Assembly (NCBI RefSeq): GCF_015560805.1
Contig: NZ_JADMSO010000005.1
Span: 153,294 to 217,293 of the forward strand
Reading direction: 5' to 3'
DNA from: Mediterraneibacter glycyrrhizinilyticus
GTDB taxonomy: Bacteria > Bacillota > Clostridia > Lachnospirales > Lachnospiraceae
Length of the DNA: 64,000 nt
Position 1 is the first letter of the stretch. Every line of letters starts with the position of its first letter. A program made the position numbers and the translations under genes. Under the pieces are notes generated by a model. The model worked only from the letters and a program-made list of their open reading frames with translations. It did not search any database and had not been told where the DNA came from. Below are positions 1 through 9,424 of this stretch, piece by piece.

Positions 1-1647
1 GTTCGGTATATCGGACATTTGATCGAGGACAATAACCATGCGTCGAAAACCGGATCGTCGCTGGGACATTTCTTCCGGGGACTTGCCGGACAGGATATGG
101 CGGGAATCGATGACATCGGAGGTCAGGTCATGCCGGGACAGGAGGACGTGGACTTAAATATGCCGCCGTTTCGGAGCAGGAACGGATCGTTCTATCATTA
201 CGGACTCGGAAAACTGGGAAGTTCCGCGGCGGCGATCGAACCGTTGAAAAACGGCGATTCCATGTGTGAGATTTTCGGCGCGTATGGATGGGCAGAGGGC
301 GTGCGTCTGGAAAAATATCTGCTGGATCATTTTATGGTGCGCGGCATCAACCATTTTGTGCCTCATGCATTTTCCGGAAAAGATTATCCGGATCCGGACT
401 GCCCGCCGCATTTTTATGCGCACGGAAACAATCCGCAGTACCGGCATTTCGGCGCGCTGATGGCATATGGAAACCGGGTGCTGGAACTGATCAACGGCGG
501 ACGGCATATTGCGCCGGCTGCGATCCTTTACCACGGGGAAAGCGACTGGATGGGGGAGACGATGGCATCCGATATTGTCGGACATCAGTTTTATGATGAT
601 CAGATTGATTACGATTACATTCCGCAGGATGTGTTCCTGGAAGAAAATGCGTATGATATGGAAATATCCGAGGGGGCGTTCCGGGTGAACACGCAGGAGT
701 ATCAAGCGCTGATCGTTCCGAAGCTGCAGTTTGTGACGTCGCATATGAAAGAGGCGGTAAAAAAACTGCAGGAGTCACATTTCCCGGTATATTTTATCGA
801 CGGACTGCCGGACGGCGTAGACGGCGAAGTCGTACCGCTTACGGAGATTGCGTCACGGCTCCGTGGTCAGAGGGCGGCAGAGCTTTCGATCGCGCCGGAA
901 AACAACCGGGTACGTTATTATCATTATGAACATCGGGACGGAAGCGCGGTGTATCTGTTCGTCAATGAGGGGGACAAGGTCTATGAGGGCAGCGCTGCGA
1001 TCCCGGACAAACGGGCATGCTGCGGATATGATGCGTGGGAGAATACTGTATACAAAGCAGATGCGGTATGGAATGCCGATGCGGAGCAGACAGAAGTGGG
1101 GCTTGTACTGGAGCCTTTGAAAAGCCGGATTTTCATTTTCGATGAAAAAGAACATGTGGAGGAACTTTTGAAACAGGAGAAGCGTCCGGTGATTGCTTCC
1201 GGAGAACCGATCAAACTAACTGAGACATGGAAACGGAGTATTTGCAGAAGTATCGAGTATCCGAACTTCGGGGAGAAAAAAGAAATCACACTGCCGGATC
1301 TTTTGCACGAGGAAGAACCGTATTTCTCAGGTTTCGTACGCTATGAGAATCGTTTTGAAGCGAAAGCGGGCGGACAGTATGTGCTGGAGATCAGTGACGC
1401 GCATGAGGGCGTGGAAGTGTTCGTGAACGGAACAAGCCTCGGAATCCAGATTGTTCCGACATATCGTTATGATCTGAGTTCTGCCGTGAGAGACGGTGAA
1501 AATGAGCTCGCGATCGAAGTGGCGACGACATTGGAGCGTGAGACGGCAAAATTCCCGAATCCGTATGCGAAATATATCGGTCAGGATGTAACGCCGACCT
1601 GTAAATCCGGAATCAGCGGATCGGTGAAAATTTATGCGGCAGACTGA
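1..1647 (+). CDS. C-terminal part of a large glycoside hydrolase (GH106-like), cut by the window edge
   Basis: The frame is open from base 1, so the gene begins upstream of the window. About 548 residues are visible. The text resembles the C-terminal half of large bacterial glycoside hydrolases grouped with alpha-L-rhamnosidases of family GH106 and their jelly-roll relatives. A (beta/alpha)8-like part contains AGIDDIGGQ, CEIFGAYGW and RGINHFVPHAF. It is followed by an IAPAAILYHGESDW region. The last 150 residues look like a galactose-binding or jelly-roll beta-sandwich (GVEVFVNGTSLG). Family membership is my recognition from these motifs; substrate specificity cannot be read. No signal peptide can be judged because the N terminus is missing. 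It ends 88 nt before the next gene. Confidence 0.6.
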   Translation, partial: VRYIGHLIEDNNHASKTGSSLGHFFRGLAGQDMAGIDDIGGQVMPGQEDVDLNMPPFRSRNGSFYHYGLGKLGSSAAAIEPLKNGDSMCEIFGAYGWAEGVRLEKYLLDHFMVRGINHFVPHAFSGKDYPDPDCPPHFYAHGNNPQYRHFGALMAYGNRVLELINGGRHIAPAAILYHGESDWMGETMASDIVGHQFYDDQIDYDYIPQDVFLEENAYDMEISEGAFRVNTQEYQALIVPKLQFVTSHMKEAVKKLQESHFPVYFIDGLPDGVDGEVVPLTEIASRLRGQRAAELSIAPENNRVRYYHYEHRDGSAVYLFVNEGDKVYEGSAAIPDKRACCGYDAWENTVYKADAVWNADAEQTEVGLVLEPLKSRIFIFDEKEHVEELLKQEKRPVIASGEPIKLTETWKRSICRSIEYPNFGEKKEITLPDLLHEEEPYFSGFVRYENRFEAKAGGQYVLEISDAHEGVEVFVNGTSLGIQIVPTYRYDLSSAVRDGENELAIEVATTLERETAKFPNPYAKYIGQDVTPTCKSGISGSVKIYAAD

Positions 1648-1735
1648 GAAGCCGGATTTTGACGTTGAGGCGGAAATGTGATAAGTTTATATGCATGAGT
1701 AGTTCAGAAAACATTTGAAAATGCAGGAGGCTGAC

Positions 1736-3439
1736 ATGCAGACATCAACAGATTTAAAAAATTTATTGAAACGGATCGATCACAGAGGTTATCCGGCGTA
1801 TAAGGACACAAAAGGAATGTACCGGTTTCCGGGGTATGTGCTTTCCATCGACCATGTGCAGGGAGATCCGTTTGCTTCTCCGTCGAAAGTGAGCGTACAT
1901 GTGAAAGGCGCGACCGCCGGATTTCCGAAAGAGTTGTATTGCGGAGACTGCCAGCGTATCGCTTTGCAGGACGATCTGACAAGACGGTTTGGGATGCTTG
2001 CCGGAAAGCATGCGTTTCAGGCGAAAGGTTCCGGGAAGAGCGGGCTGATCTCCGTGAGCGGCTGCGGGCAGGAAGTGTTGGAGAGGACTGCCTGCCGGAT
2101 CGACGAAAAAAGCGGGGATGTGGTACTGCGCATGGAGATTGGTTTTCCGGCAAATGGTCGGACGATCAATGCCCGGGAACTGGAAAAGATCTTATTTGAC
2201 TACGTGCCGGAATGCGTGGAGAACGCCCTGTTTTATAAGAAACGGGATGCGAAAAAGCTGCGTCAGGTGATCGATCTGGCGGAGGATCAGGCTTATATCC
2301 GGGAACAGTTGAAAGAACGGGGACTCGTCGCATTTGTGGCAAATGGTTCGATCCTCCCGAGAGAATCCGGTGTGTCGGCAAAACCGATGCGCGGCGCGGT
2401 CGCGTTTGTTTCTCCGAAAGAGATGGAAGTGACGTTGGATCTGCCTCATAAAGGAACGCTTTCAGGGATGGGGATCCGGAAAGGGATCACGCTGATCGTC
2501 GGCGGAGGGTACCATGGAAAATCTACGCTTCTAAAGGCACTGGAACTGGGCGTATATGATCATATTGCCGGAGACGGAAGAGAATATGTGATCACCGATG
2601 CGACGGCGGTAAAACTGCGCGCCGAAGACGGAAGAAGCATCAAACAGGCGGATATTTCGATGTTCATCAATGATCTGCCGAACGGAAAAGACACCCGGAC
2701 ATTCTGCACGGAGGATGCCAGCGGAAGCACTTCTCAGGCGGCGAATGTGATCGAGAGTATGGAAGCCGGGGCGAAAGCGCTTCTGATCGACGAAGATACA
2801 AGCGCAACGAATTTTATGATCCGCGACGAGTTGATGCAGCGTGTGATCCACCGGGAAATGGAACCGATCACGCCGTTTATCGAACGGATCCGGGAACTGT
2901 ATGAGCAGTACGATATTTCAACGGTGATCGTTGCCGGAAGTTCGGGGGCATATTTCCATATTGCGGACACGATTGTTCAGATGGACAAATATGTGCCAAA
3001 AGAGATCACAGATCCGGCAAAGCGGGAGGCGGAGAATTTTCCGGCGCTGAGCGGTCCGGAAGAACCGGCGGGACATCCGCGTTTTGAACGGCGTCCGCGG
3101 CAGAGCCGGGGATTCGGAAGTCAGGATCGGATCAAGATGAAGACGATGGGGCAGGAAGCCGTGCAGATCAATCGGGAGACCGTAGATCTTCGCTATGTGG
3201 AGCAGATTGTGGACAGCGAACAGGTAACGGCGCTTGGATATTGTCTGAAATACGCTCAGCAGCATGTGTTTAACGGCAAGCTGACGATGCAGGAAGCGGT
3301 CGACAGGCTGGAAGAGAAGATAGAAAAAGAGGGACTTGCCGGTCTGTGTGAGAGCCGGAGCAGCGTAGCGGCGATGGCAGCGCCGAGACGGCAGGAGATC
3401 TTTGCATGCCTGAACCGGTATCGTGGGCTGATGGTGTAG
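1736..3439 (+). CDS. Predicted ATPase of the ABC class (UvrA-like, PF09818 type)
   Basis: A 567-residue soluble protein of the ABC-class ATPase family (COG3044). These relate to the UvrA nucleotide-binding domain, and their cellular role is unknown. The N-terminal half is the family-specific region (RIDHRGYPAYKD, GYVLSIDHVQGDPFASPS). A P-loop variant, GGGYHGKSTLL, lies near residue 255, and a Walker B-like LLIDEDTSATNF near residue 350. The C-terminal 120 residues follow the ATPase core. I chose ATG 1736 because GGAGG sits 5 nt upstream at 1726-1730; an in-frame TTG at 1715 has no such site. No partner gene is adjacent. Role in DNA or RNA metabolism is only inferred from UvrA kinship. Confidence 0.85.
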   Translation: MQTSTDLKNLLKRIDHRGYPAYKDTKGMYRFPGYVLSIDHVQGDPFASPSKVSVHVKGATAGFPKELYCGDCQRIALQDDLTRRFGMLAGKHAFQAKGSGKSGLISVSGCGQEVLERTACRIDEKSGDVVLRMEIGFPANGRTINARELEKILFDYVPECVENALFYKKRDAKKLRQVIDLAEDQAYIREQLKERGLVAFVANGSILPRESGVSAKPMRGAVAFVSPKEMEVTLDLPHKGTLSGMGIRKGITLIVGGGYHGKSTLLKALELGVYDHIAGDGREYVITDATAVKLRAEDGRSIKQADISMFINDLPNGKDTRTFCTEDASGSTSQAANVIESMEAGAKALLIDEDTSATNFMIRDELMQRVIHREMEPITPFIERIRELYEQYDISTVIVAGSSGAYFHIADTIVQMDKYVPKEITDPAKREAENFPALSGPEEPAGHPRFERRPRQSRGFGSQDRIKMKTMGQEAVQINRETVDLRYVEQIVDSEQVTALGYCLKYAQQHVFNGKLTMQEAVDRLEEKIEKEGLAGLCESRSSVAAMAAPRRQEIFACLNRYRGLMV

Positions 3440-3545
3440 GAAAGAGGGGAGACGATTGAATGTGCCGACAGGCGTGCTTCATAAGATGATAAGCGGTGGA
3501 TCATTTATGAAATATCGCCTGTTTTATAGGTTCATTTATTATTAC

Positions 3546-4073
3546 TTATAACTGTATCAAAAAGAAGACCAGCACGCTCAAAGAGATCGTTACCAGTCCC
3601 ATTACAATGAACATCGTGGAAGTAAAACCTCCTGAAAACGGTCGTTCCACATAACACTTTTCCGGATTGTCCGGATTATAATAAACGGTCATTTTACTGC
3701 CGATCGGCCATAATTGCTCAGCGAGCTGGCGTAAATTTGCGAGTGGTCCGATTTTTATATGCAGCCAGCCTTTGTCATCTTCATAGGCTTTTGATTGTAC
3801 ATGGATAGGAAAGCCGGATATTCTTATTACCTTGACCCCGCGAAATTGTTTCTTAGTCTGATAATTGTTTCCATCCACTATGTATTCGATGATCGGATAC
3901 ATTTTTCCCTGACCGGGAAATCGGTGTCCTGTAACAACGCCGTTGGTCTGACGTGTACATAATTTATTCTTGCGACTGATGACAACAACCATTATAATAC
4001 CGACGAAAACGAAGATTGCCCCAAGTCCGCCAACGATTCCTAATTCTAACCATGCGATTTGTAATTCAGACAT
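3546..4073 (-). CDS. DUF3592-like membrane protein
   Basis: A 175-residue protein with a hydrophobic segment at about residues 10-32 (GIVGGLGAIFVFVGIIMVVV) and another at the C terminus (MFIVMGLVTISLSVLVFFLI). Between them is a soluble, probably extracytoplasmic, beta-rich domain. It includes YPIIEYIVDGNNY and TVYYNPDNPEKCYV, typical of DUF3592 proteins. Function is unknown. The start at 4073 is preferred over 4097 because AAGGAG lies 6 nt ahead of it. It is transcribed alone, convergent with the ABC-class ATPase and divergent from the exporter operon. Confidence 0.7.
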   Translation of the reverse strand: MSELQIAWLELGIVGGLGAIFVFVGIIMVVVISRKNKLCTRQTNGVVTGHRFPGQGKMYPIIEYIVDGNNYQTKKQFRGVKVIRISGFPIHVQSKAYEDDKGWLHIKIGPLANLRQLAEQLWPIGSKMTVYYNPDNPEKCYVERPFSGGFTSTMFIVMGLVTISLSVLVFFLIQL

Positions 4074-4362
4074 AGCGGTCTCCTTTGTAAAAATCAAATT
4101 ATTTTGGGTATATTATAGCACGTCATTTTCCGTTCCGTCATTTCTTTTCTGTCTAAAATAAATCACCCGAAATAAATTGTCGAAAATGAACCGCTGTTTT
4201 CTCGTCAGAAAATCCTCACATTTCCAACACAGAAACTTCACAGTCAACTGGTATTTTTTTCTTGTGCTGTCCGGGGGAGTCTGCCGGGATGAATTTTATG
4301 CATTCGGCGGATCGGACTTGCATAGCATGCAAACAGGAACAATTTGACAGGGAGGTATGGAC

Positions 4363-5337
4363 TTGATCGAAGTAAAGCAGTTAGTAAAGAAATATGGCGA
4401 TCATCTTGCCGTAGATCACCTGGACTTTCAGATGGAAGCGGGAAAGATCTACGGTTTTTTGGGACCAAACGGCGCGGGAAAATCGACGACAATGAATATC
4501 ATGACCGGATATCTCGGCGCGACGTCGGGGGAAGTGATCGTCGATGGACATGATATTTTAAAGGAGCCGGAGGAGGCGAAGAAGCATATCGGATATCTTC
4601 CGGAGATCCCGCCTCTGTATACCGATATGACGGTGATGGAATATTTGAAATTTGCGGCAGAATTAAAAGGAATCCCAAAAGAACAGCGGGAAGATGCATT
4701 GGAGGAGGCGATGCAGCTCACAAAACTTTCGGAAGTGGGACATCGTCTGATCAAGAACTTGTCGAAAGGTTATCGGCAGAGAGTCGGATTTGCGCAGGCG
4801 ATCCTCGGATTTCCGGATATCATCATTCTGGACGAACCGACGGTCGGACTGGATCCGAAACAGATCATTGAGATCCGCGAGCTGATCCGTGGGCTGGCAA
4901 AAAAGCATACGGTCATTTTAAGCACGCATATTCTGGCGGAGGCACGGGAAGTCTGTGACGAGATCCTCATTATCTCGAAAGGAAAACTTGTGGCAAGCGA
5001 CACGCCGGAGCATCTGGAACTTTTGATGAACGGAGCGGAAATGGTGGAGATCGAGACGAAAGCACAGCCGGAAACGGTGCGGACGATCCTGTCAAATATG
5101 CATGGGATCCGGACGATCACAACAGAAACGATCGGAGAGGGAGAACCACAGGAAAAAACGACGCTGGCGAAAATGGAAGTGGAAGAGGGGCAGGATATCA
5201 GAGAAGCGGTATTTTATGCATTTGCAAAATCAGAGTATCCACTTCTGATGCTGAAAACTTCCAAGGCGAGTCTGGAAGAAATCTTTATCGAACTGACACA
5301 AGGAGAGGAGGAACACGAACATGCGGGCAATTTATAA
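4363..5337 (+). CDS. ABC exporter ATPase, GldA type
   Basis: A 324-residue ATP-binding subunit with all ABC motifs: Walker A GPNGAGKST near residue 33, signature LSKGYRQRVG near 131, Walker B IIILDEPTVGLDP near 154, and STHIL switch. The C-terminal tail is typical of GldA/CcmA-like exporters. It should drive the permease encoded next. Start choice is unusual. GGAGG at 4351-4355 lies one base from ATG 4357, too close for initiation, but seven bases from TTG 4363. A TTG start gives MIEVKQLVKKYG, the normal beginning of this family. It opens a four-gene operon with overlapping or closely spaced genes. Confidence 0.85.
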   Translation: MIEVKQLVKKYGDHLAVDHLDFQMEAGKIYGFLGPNGAGKSTTMNIMTGYLGATSGEVIVDGHDILKEPEEAKKHIGYLPEIPPLYTDMTVMEYLKFAAELKGIPKEQREDALEEAMQLTKLSEVGHRLIKNLSKGYRQRVGFAQAILGFPDIIILDEPTVGLDPKQIIEIRELIRGLAKKHTVILSTHILAEAREVCDEILIISKGKLVASDTPEHLELLMNGAEMVEIETKAQPETVRTILSNMHGIRTITTETIGEGEPQEKTTLAKMEVEEGQDIREAVFYAFAKSEYPLLMLKTSKASLEEIFIELTQGEEEHEHAGNL

Positions 5338-6187
5338 ACGGGAATTGAGATCGTATTTCCAGTCGATGACCGGATGCGTGTTTGTCGCATTTCTTGTCAT
5401 CATTACCGGAATCTATTTTACGGCGTACAACTTAAACATGGGATATCCGTATTTTTCTTATACGCTGTCGGGATCTTTGATCGTGTTCCTTGTCGGGATT
5501 CCGCTGATCACGATGAAAAGTTTCTCGGAAGAGCGGAAAAATAAGACGGATCAGCTTCTTTTGACTGCGCCGGTCAGTCTGACGAAGATCGTACTCGGAA
5601 AATATTTTGCGATGGTGACCGTCGTGGCGATTCCGAACCTGATTTTCTGTCTGTTTCCGGTGATCATTCAAATGAGCGGAGTCGCTTATTTGAAATCAGA
5701 TTATATTTCCATTCTGGTCTTTTTCCTGCTAGGATGCGTGTATCTTGCGATCGGGATGTTTTTGTCCGCGCTGACGGAAAGCCCGATGATCGCTTATATC
5801 AGTACGTTTGGGATCCTGCTTGTTTTATATTTGTGGGATGGAATACTGGGATTTCTGCCGTCTTCGGCGAGCGGCTGTATGGTCGGGATCATTCTCCTGC
5901 TGAGCCTGGTAGTCCTCTATATCTGGAGGATGACGTCAAACTGGTTTTTGAGCGCAGTTTTGGAAGCGATCGTAGTGATCGGAAATGTGGCGGTGTATTT
6001 TATAAAATCCAGTGTGTATGAAAATCTTCTTTCCACGATCCTCGGAAGACTTGCGCTTGACAATGTATTTACCGGCATCACGACCAACCAGATCGTTGAT
6101 GTCAGCGGGATCGTACTGTATCTGTCAATTGCGGCGATGTTTGTATTTCTGACCGTGCAGGTGATTCAGAAAAGGCGTTGGAGTTAG
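5321..6187 (+). CDS. ABC exporter permease, GldF type
   Basis: A 288-residue integral membrane subunit of the ABC-2 class with about six hydrophobic segments. The first starts at about residue 18 and the last is VLYLSIAAMFVFLTVQVI. A cytoplasmic loop with SFSEERKNKTDQLLLTAPVS is the typical ABC-2 coupling region. It overlaps the ATPase gene by 17 nt, with GGAGAGGAGG in front of its ATG, so the two are probably translationally coupled. Substrate is unknown. In gliding Bacteroidetes, relatives belong to the GldAFG system; this Firmicute is not expected to glide. Confidence 0.85.
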   Translation: MRAIYKRELRSYFQSMTGCVFVAFLVIITGIYFTAYNLNMGYPYFSYTLSGSLIVFLVGIPLITMKSFSEERKNKTDQLLLTAPVSLTKIVLGKYFAMVTVVAIPNLIFCLFPVIIQMSGVAYLKSDYISILVFFLLGCVYLAIGMFLSALTESPMIAYISTFGILLVLYLWDGILGFLPSSASGCMVGIILLLSLVVLYIWRMTSNWFLSAVLEAIVVIGNVAVYFIKSSVYENLLSTILGRLALDNVFTGITTNQIVDVSGIVLYLSIAAMFVFLTVQVIQKRRWS

Positions 6188-6199
6188 GAGGAGCGGACT

Positions 6200-7597
6200 G
6201 TGGAAAAAATCAAAAATCTATTCAAAACAACGGGCACGAAACAGGGGACGTATAGTGTCGGGATCACAGCGATCGTGCTTGCGATCATTGTAGTCGCGAA
6301 TCTTATCGTCGGACAGCTCCCGGAAAAATACCGGAATATCGATGTGAGCAGTACCAACATTTATGAAATCAGCGAGACGAGCAGAAAACTTTTAAAAGAA
6401 CTGGATCAGGACGTCACATTGACGGTGCTGGCAGTGAAAGAAAATGCCGACGAACGGATCAAGACATTTTTAAGTAAATATGCAAGTCTATCGGATCACA
6501 TATCCGTGGAGTGGATCGATCCTGTGCTGCACCCGTCGGCGCTTAGCGAGTATGAGGCTGCGGAAAATACGATCGTTGTGACCGGGGAAGAGACAGGGAA
6601 GACAACGCAGATTTCGTTTGGAGATATTATCGTGTCCGATATGTATTCTTACTATTATACGGGAACTGCATCGGAAATGGAGTTCGACGGAGAGGGACAG
6701 CTTACCAGCGCGGTCAATTATGTGACCGGCGACGTGAGCAAGAAGATTTACCGAACGGCGGGACACGGGGAGGCAACGCTTTCAGCGACGGTGAGCGATC
6801 TGATGGATAAAAATAATTATACGCTTTCAGAGCTAAATTTGCTGATGAATCCGGAAATACCGGAGGACTGTGATCTTCTTTTGATGTATGCGCCTGCCAA
6901 AGACCTGACGGAGGAAGAAAAAACGGCGGTGGAGACATATCTTTCCGGCGGAGGAAATGTGATGATCCTCCTGGGAGATACAAATGCCACAGAACTGCCG
7001 AATCTGTCCGCGCTGATGAAAACTTACGGACTGGAAGCGGCAGACGGTTATATCGCGGATCCGCAGCGCGCATATCAGGGCAACTATTACTACTTCTTCC
7101 CGATGCTTTCCGCATCCGGGGATCTGGCGAATGGTCTGACGTCCGAGATGGTGCTTCTGGCGAATGCGCATGGTCTGAATCTGACAGCGGCGGCACGGGA
7201 TACGATCACGACCGAGGCGTTCATGGAGACTTCACAAAATGCGTTTGCGGTGACGGAAGAATCCCAGAGCGAGGGTTCTTATACGCTTGGCGCGACAGCT
7301 ACGGAAGCATTGGATGATGAAAAAGAGAGCCGTCTGACGGTGATTTCGGCGGGAAGCTTGATCGATGCGCAGATCACGGATACATTTACGACGTTAGAAA
7401 ATACAACCTTGTTTATGAATGTGGTGACGGCTAATTTTGACGATGTGGAAAATGTGTCGGTCGAGCCGAAAAGTCTGGCGGTAGAATATAATACGGTACA
7501 GTATCCGGGAATTTTAAGCCTGTTTGTGATCTTCGGTATTCCGATCATGGTACTGGCAGCCGGATTTGTCGTATGGTTCCGCAGGCGGCGCGCATAA
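6200..7597 (+). CDS. GldG-like ABC auxiliary protein
   Basis: A 465-residue protein with one N-terminal membrane segment (about residues 22-41), a large extracytoplasmic domain and one C-terminal segment (about 437-458) ending in RRRR. This is the layout of the GldG/ABC_transp_aux family, which accompanies GldA/GldF-type exporters. A Rossmann-like central region includes CDLLLMYAPAKDLTEEE and GGNVMILLGD. The start is GTG at 6200 with AGGAGG upstream. Twelve bases separate it from the permease gene. It probably presents or stabilises the exported substrate at the outer face; this is inference from the family. Confidence 0.8.
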   Translation: MEKIKNLFKTTGTKQGTYSVGITAIVLAIIVVANLIVGQLPEKYRNIDVSSTNIYEISETSRKLLKELDQDVTLTVLAVKENADERIKTFLSKYASLSDHISVEWIDPVLHPSALSEYEAAENTIVVTGEETGKTTQISFGDIIVSDMYSYYYTGTASEMEFDGEGQLTSAVNYVTGDVSKKIYRTAGHGEATLSATVSDLMDKNNYTLSELNLLMNPEIPEDCDLLLMYAPAKDLTEEEKTAVETYLSGGGNVMILLGDTNATELPNLSALMKTYGLEAADGYIADPQRAYQGNYYYFFPMLSASGDLANGLTSEMVLLANAHGLNLTAAARDTITTEAFMETSQNAFAVTEESQSEGSYTLGATATEALDDEKESRLTVISAGSLIDAQITDTFTTLENTTLFMNVVTANFDDVENVSVEPKSLAVEYNTVQYPGILSLFVIFGIPIMVLAAGFVVWFRRRRA

Positions 7598-7618
7598 AAC
7601 AGAAAGGAAGCGGATCGG

Positions 7619-8536
7619 ATGAAGAAAAAGAAGAAACAGGCGGTGATCCTGCTCGGGGTGCTGGCGATCCTGCTGGCGGCATTATTTGCGCTGCGCACGG
7701 TGAACCGGAGAACAGAAGAGGCGGAGACGAAAAAAGCGGCGGAACAAAAGATTTATGTGACGGACATTTCGGATATGACGAAGATCCGGTATCAAAGCGG
7801 AACAGACGGGATGACTTTTGAAAAAACGGCAGATCAGGAAACGTGGATTTATATGGAAGACCCGGATTTCCCACTGGCACAGCAGTATCCGGAAGAGATG
7901 GAGAACACATTTGAAAAGCTGGAAGTCAAGCGGGAATTGAAAGACGGTGACGAGTTGTCATCATATGGCCTGGATGAACCACAGTATCAGGTGACGCTGA
8001 CGGATCAAGACGGAACAGAGACGACATTGTATTTTGGAAATGCGGTGGATGACGGCTATTATCTGACGGTTGACGATACGAAGACGGTGTATACGGTCGG
8101 CAATGTGATCGACGTATTTCAACATTCCCTCGAAGAGATGGCGCAGTTGGATGAATATCCGAATATCGGCAGCGGCAATTTGAAAAAAGAAACGATCACA
8201 CAAAATGGCGGGACGACAACGTACGATTCCGAAAATGAAGACGACGCGGAAGCGATCGCGGCAGTGGCAGGCGGACTGGGAGCGGTGAAGTTAAGCTCGG
8301 CAGCAGATTATTCCGTGGTGGATGCAGATCTGGCAAAATATAGCCTGGATGAGACTGCACGGATCACGGTCGAGGCGGTTTATACGGAAAGTGACAAAGA
8401 AAATGTGCTGAGACTCTATATCGGCGGTGACGACGGAAGCGGTAACCGATATGTGATGATAAACGATTCACGGATCGTCTATCTGATCAGCGAGGAAATC
8501 TGCGACAATATTTTAAATGCCGGGGAAGAGCAGTAA
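7619..8536 (+). CDS. DUF4340 domain membrane-anchored protein
   Basis: A 305-residue protein with an N-terminal anchor (VILLGVLAILLAALFALRTV, about residues 9-28) and an extracytoplasmic DUF4340 domain of repeated beta units. YGLDEPQYQVTLTDQDG and the later KYSLDETARITVEAVY are two copies of the same unit, which is typical of DUF4340. It is the last gene of the Gld-type exporter operon, 21 nt after the GldG-like gene. Together with GldG it probably forms the external part of the exporter. Function is unknown. Confidence 0.8.
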   Translation: MKKKKKQAVILLGVLAILLAALFALRTVNRRTEEAETKKAAEQKIYVTDISDMTKIRYQSGTDGMTFEKTADQETWIYMEDPDFPLAQQYPEEMENTFEKLEVKRELKDGDELSSYGLDEPQYQVTLTDQDGTETTLYFGNAVDDGYYLTVDDTKTVYTVGNVIDVFQHSLEEMAQLDEYPNIGSGNLKKETITQNGGTTTYDSENEDDAEAIAAVAGGLGAVKLSSAADYSVVDADLAKYSLDETARITVEAVYTESDKENVLRLYIGGDDGSGNRYVMINDSRIVYLISEEICDNILNAGEEQ

Positions 8537-8639
8537 AATTCAGTGCAATCAGATCGGAAAAGCTTATAGAGCGTTAGACGGCAAAATTTATAGTTATTTA
8601 ATCGGCAGTTTATTGACAGACGCGTGAAAAGAGAAGAGA

Positions 8640-9083
8640 ATGGACACATATCAGAAAAGTGAGGTTGATCAGAACATGAAAGAAAAATTGATCCGGTTTA
8701 TGCAAGGACGGTATGGAACCGATACCCTTTCCAAATTCCTGCTGATCTGCGGATTGGTCGTCGTTTTATTCTCGTCATTTTCATCCAGCGATACGGTGCG
8801 GATGATCTGGTATGTGGTCGGATGGGCATTGATCATTTACTGCTATTACCGGATGTTTTCGCGGAATGTGACGAAACGCTATGCGGAGAATCAGGCATTT
8901 CTTGCGCGAACATATAAGATACGCAGCTTTTTCAAACAGCAGTTGGAATTGATGAAACAAAGACGGATCTACCATATTTATACTTGCCCCGGATGCAGGC
9001 AGAAGATCCGGATCCCGCGGGGAAAAGGAAAGATCGAAGTCCGGTGTCCGAAATGTGGAGTCACCTTTGTGAAAAAGAGTTGA
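8640..9083 (+). CDS. Small membrane protein with C-terminal zinc ribbon
   Basis: A 147-residue protein. Residues about 30-65 form two membrane segments (FLLICGLVVVLFSSF and IWYVVGWALIIYCYY). The C terminus carries a zinc ribbon of two CxxC knuckles, CPGCRQKIRIPRGKG and CPKCG. Family members are common in Lachnospiraceae and have no known role. The start is uncertain. ATG 8640 has AGAAGAGA just upstream. ATG 8676 gives MKEKLIRFMQGRYG, the usual family start, with GAGGT ten bases upstream. It stands apart from the exporter operon, 103 nt downstream. Confidence 0.7.
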   Translation: MDTYQKSEVDQNMKEKLIRFMQGRYGTDTLSKFLLICGLVVVLFSSFSSSDTVRMIWYVVGWALIIYCYYRMFSRNVTKRYAENQAFLARTYKIRSFFKQQLELMKQRRIYHIYTCPGCRQKIRIPRGKGKIEVRCPKCGVTFVKKS

Positions 9084-9164
9084 TAATTCTGAAGAAATCA
9101 GATAATTAAAACAAATACAAAAAAAGAAAAATAAAATTACTGACTGAATGATATAAGAGAGAAA

Positions 9165-9204
9165 ATTGGCGGATTTGAATATAAAAATCCGCCAATAAAA
9201 TTTT
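9165..9204 (+). terminator. Rho-independent terminator
   Basis: ATTGGCGGATTT and AAATCCGCCAAT form a perfect 12-bp stem with an A/T-rich loop, followed by TAAAATTTT. It lies downstream of the zinc-ribbon gene and just before the tRNA-Leu promoter. Confidence 0.75.
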
Positions 9205-9214
9205 GAAAAAAGGC

Positions 9215-9243
9215 TTTACAACGATGAAAAGCTATGGTATTAT
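9215..9243 (+). promoter_or_regulatory. Sigma-70-type promoter of tRNA-Leu
   Basis: TTTACA, a 17-bp spacer and TATTAT; the -10 box ends 12 bp before the tRNA 5' end. Confidence 0.7.
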
Positions 9244-9255
9244 ATCACTTGTCGA

Positions 9256-9339
9256 GCGGAAGTGGCGGAATGGCAGACGCGCTAGATTCAGGTTCTAGTG
9301 GGAGTTAATCCTGTGAGAGTTCAAGTCTCTTCTTCCGCA
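9256..9339 (+). tRNA. tRNA-Leu (anticodon CAG)
   Basis: An 84-nt class II tRNA. The 7-bp acceptor is GCGGAAG with CTTCCGC and discriminator A. The D arm contains GGCGGAATGGCAGACGC. The anticodon stem is CTAGA/TCTAG with loop TTCAGGT, giving anticodon CAG. A long variable arm and a T arm with GTTCAAGTC follow. CCA is not encoded. Confidence 0.95.
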
Positions 9340-9346
9340 TTGAATG

Positions 9347-9392
9347 AAAAGCATCGGATACCGTAAATACACGGTTTACCGGTGCTTTTTCG
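9347..9392 (+). terminator. Terminator after tRNA-Leu
   Basis: An imperfect stem pairs GCATCGG...ACCGT with ACGGT...CCGGTGC and is followed by TTTTT. It lies eight bases after the tRNA. Confidence 0.75.
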
Positions 9393-9424
9393 TTCTGAAA
9401 AGAAAATTTAAAATGAGGTAGATT

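Noticed and set aside
154..744. Long minus-strand open frame inside the glycoside hydrolase
   Set aside because: Codon pattern and text follow the plus-strand gene; there is no ribosome site and the Arg/His-rich composition is typical of an antisense shadow.
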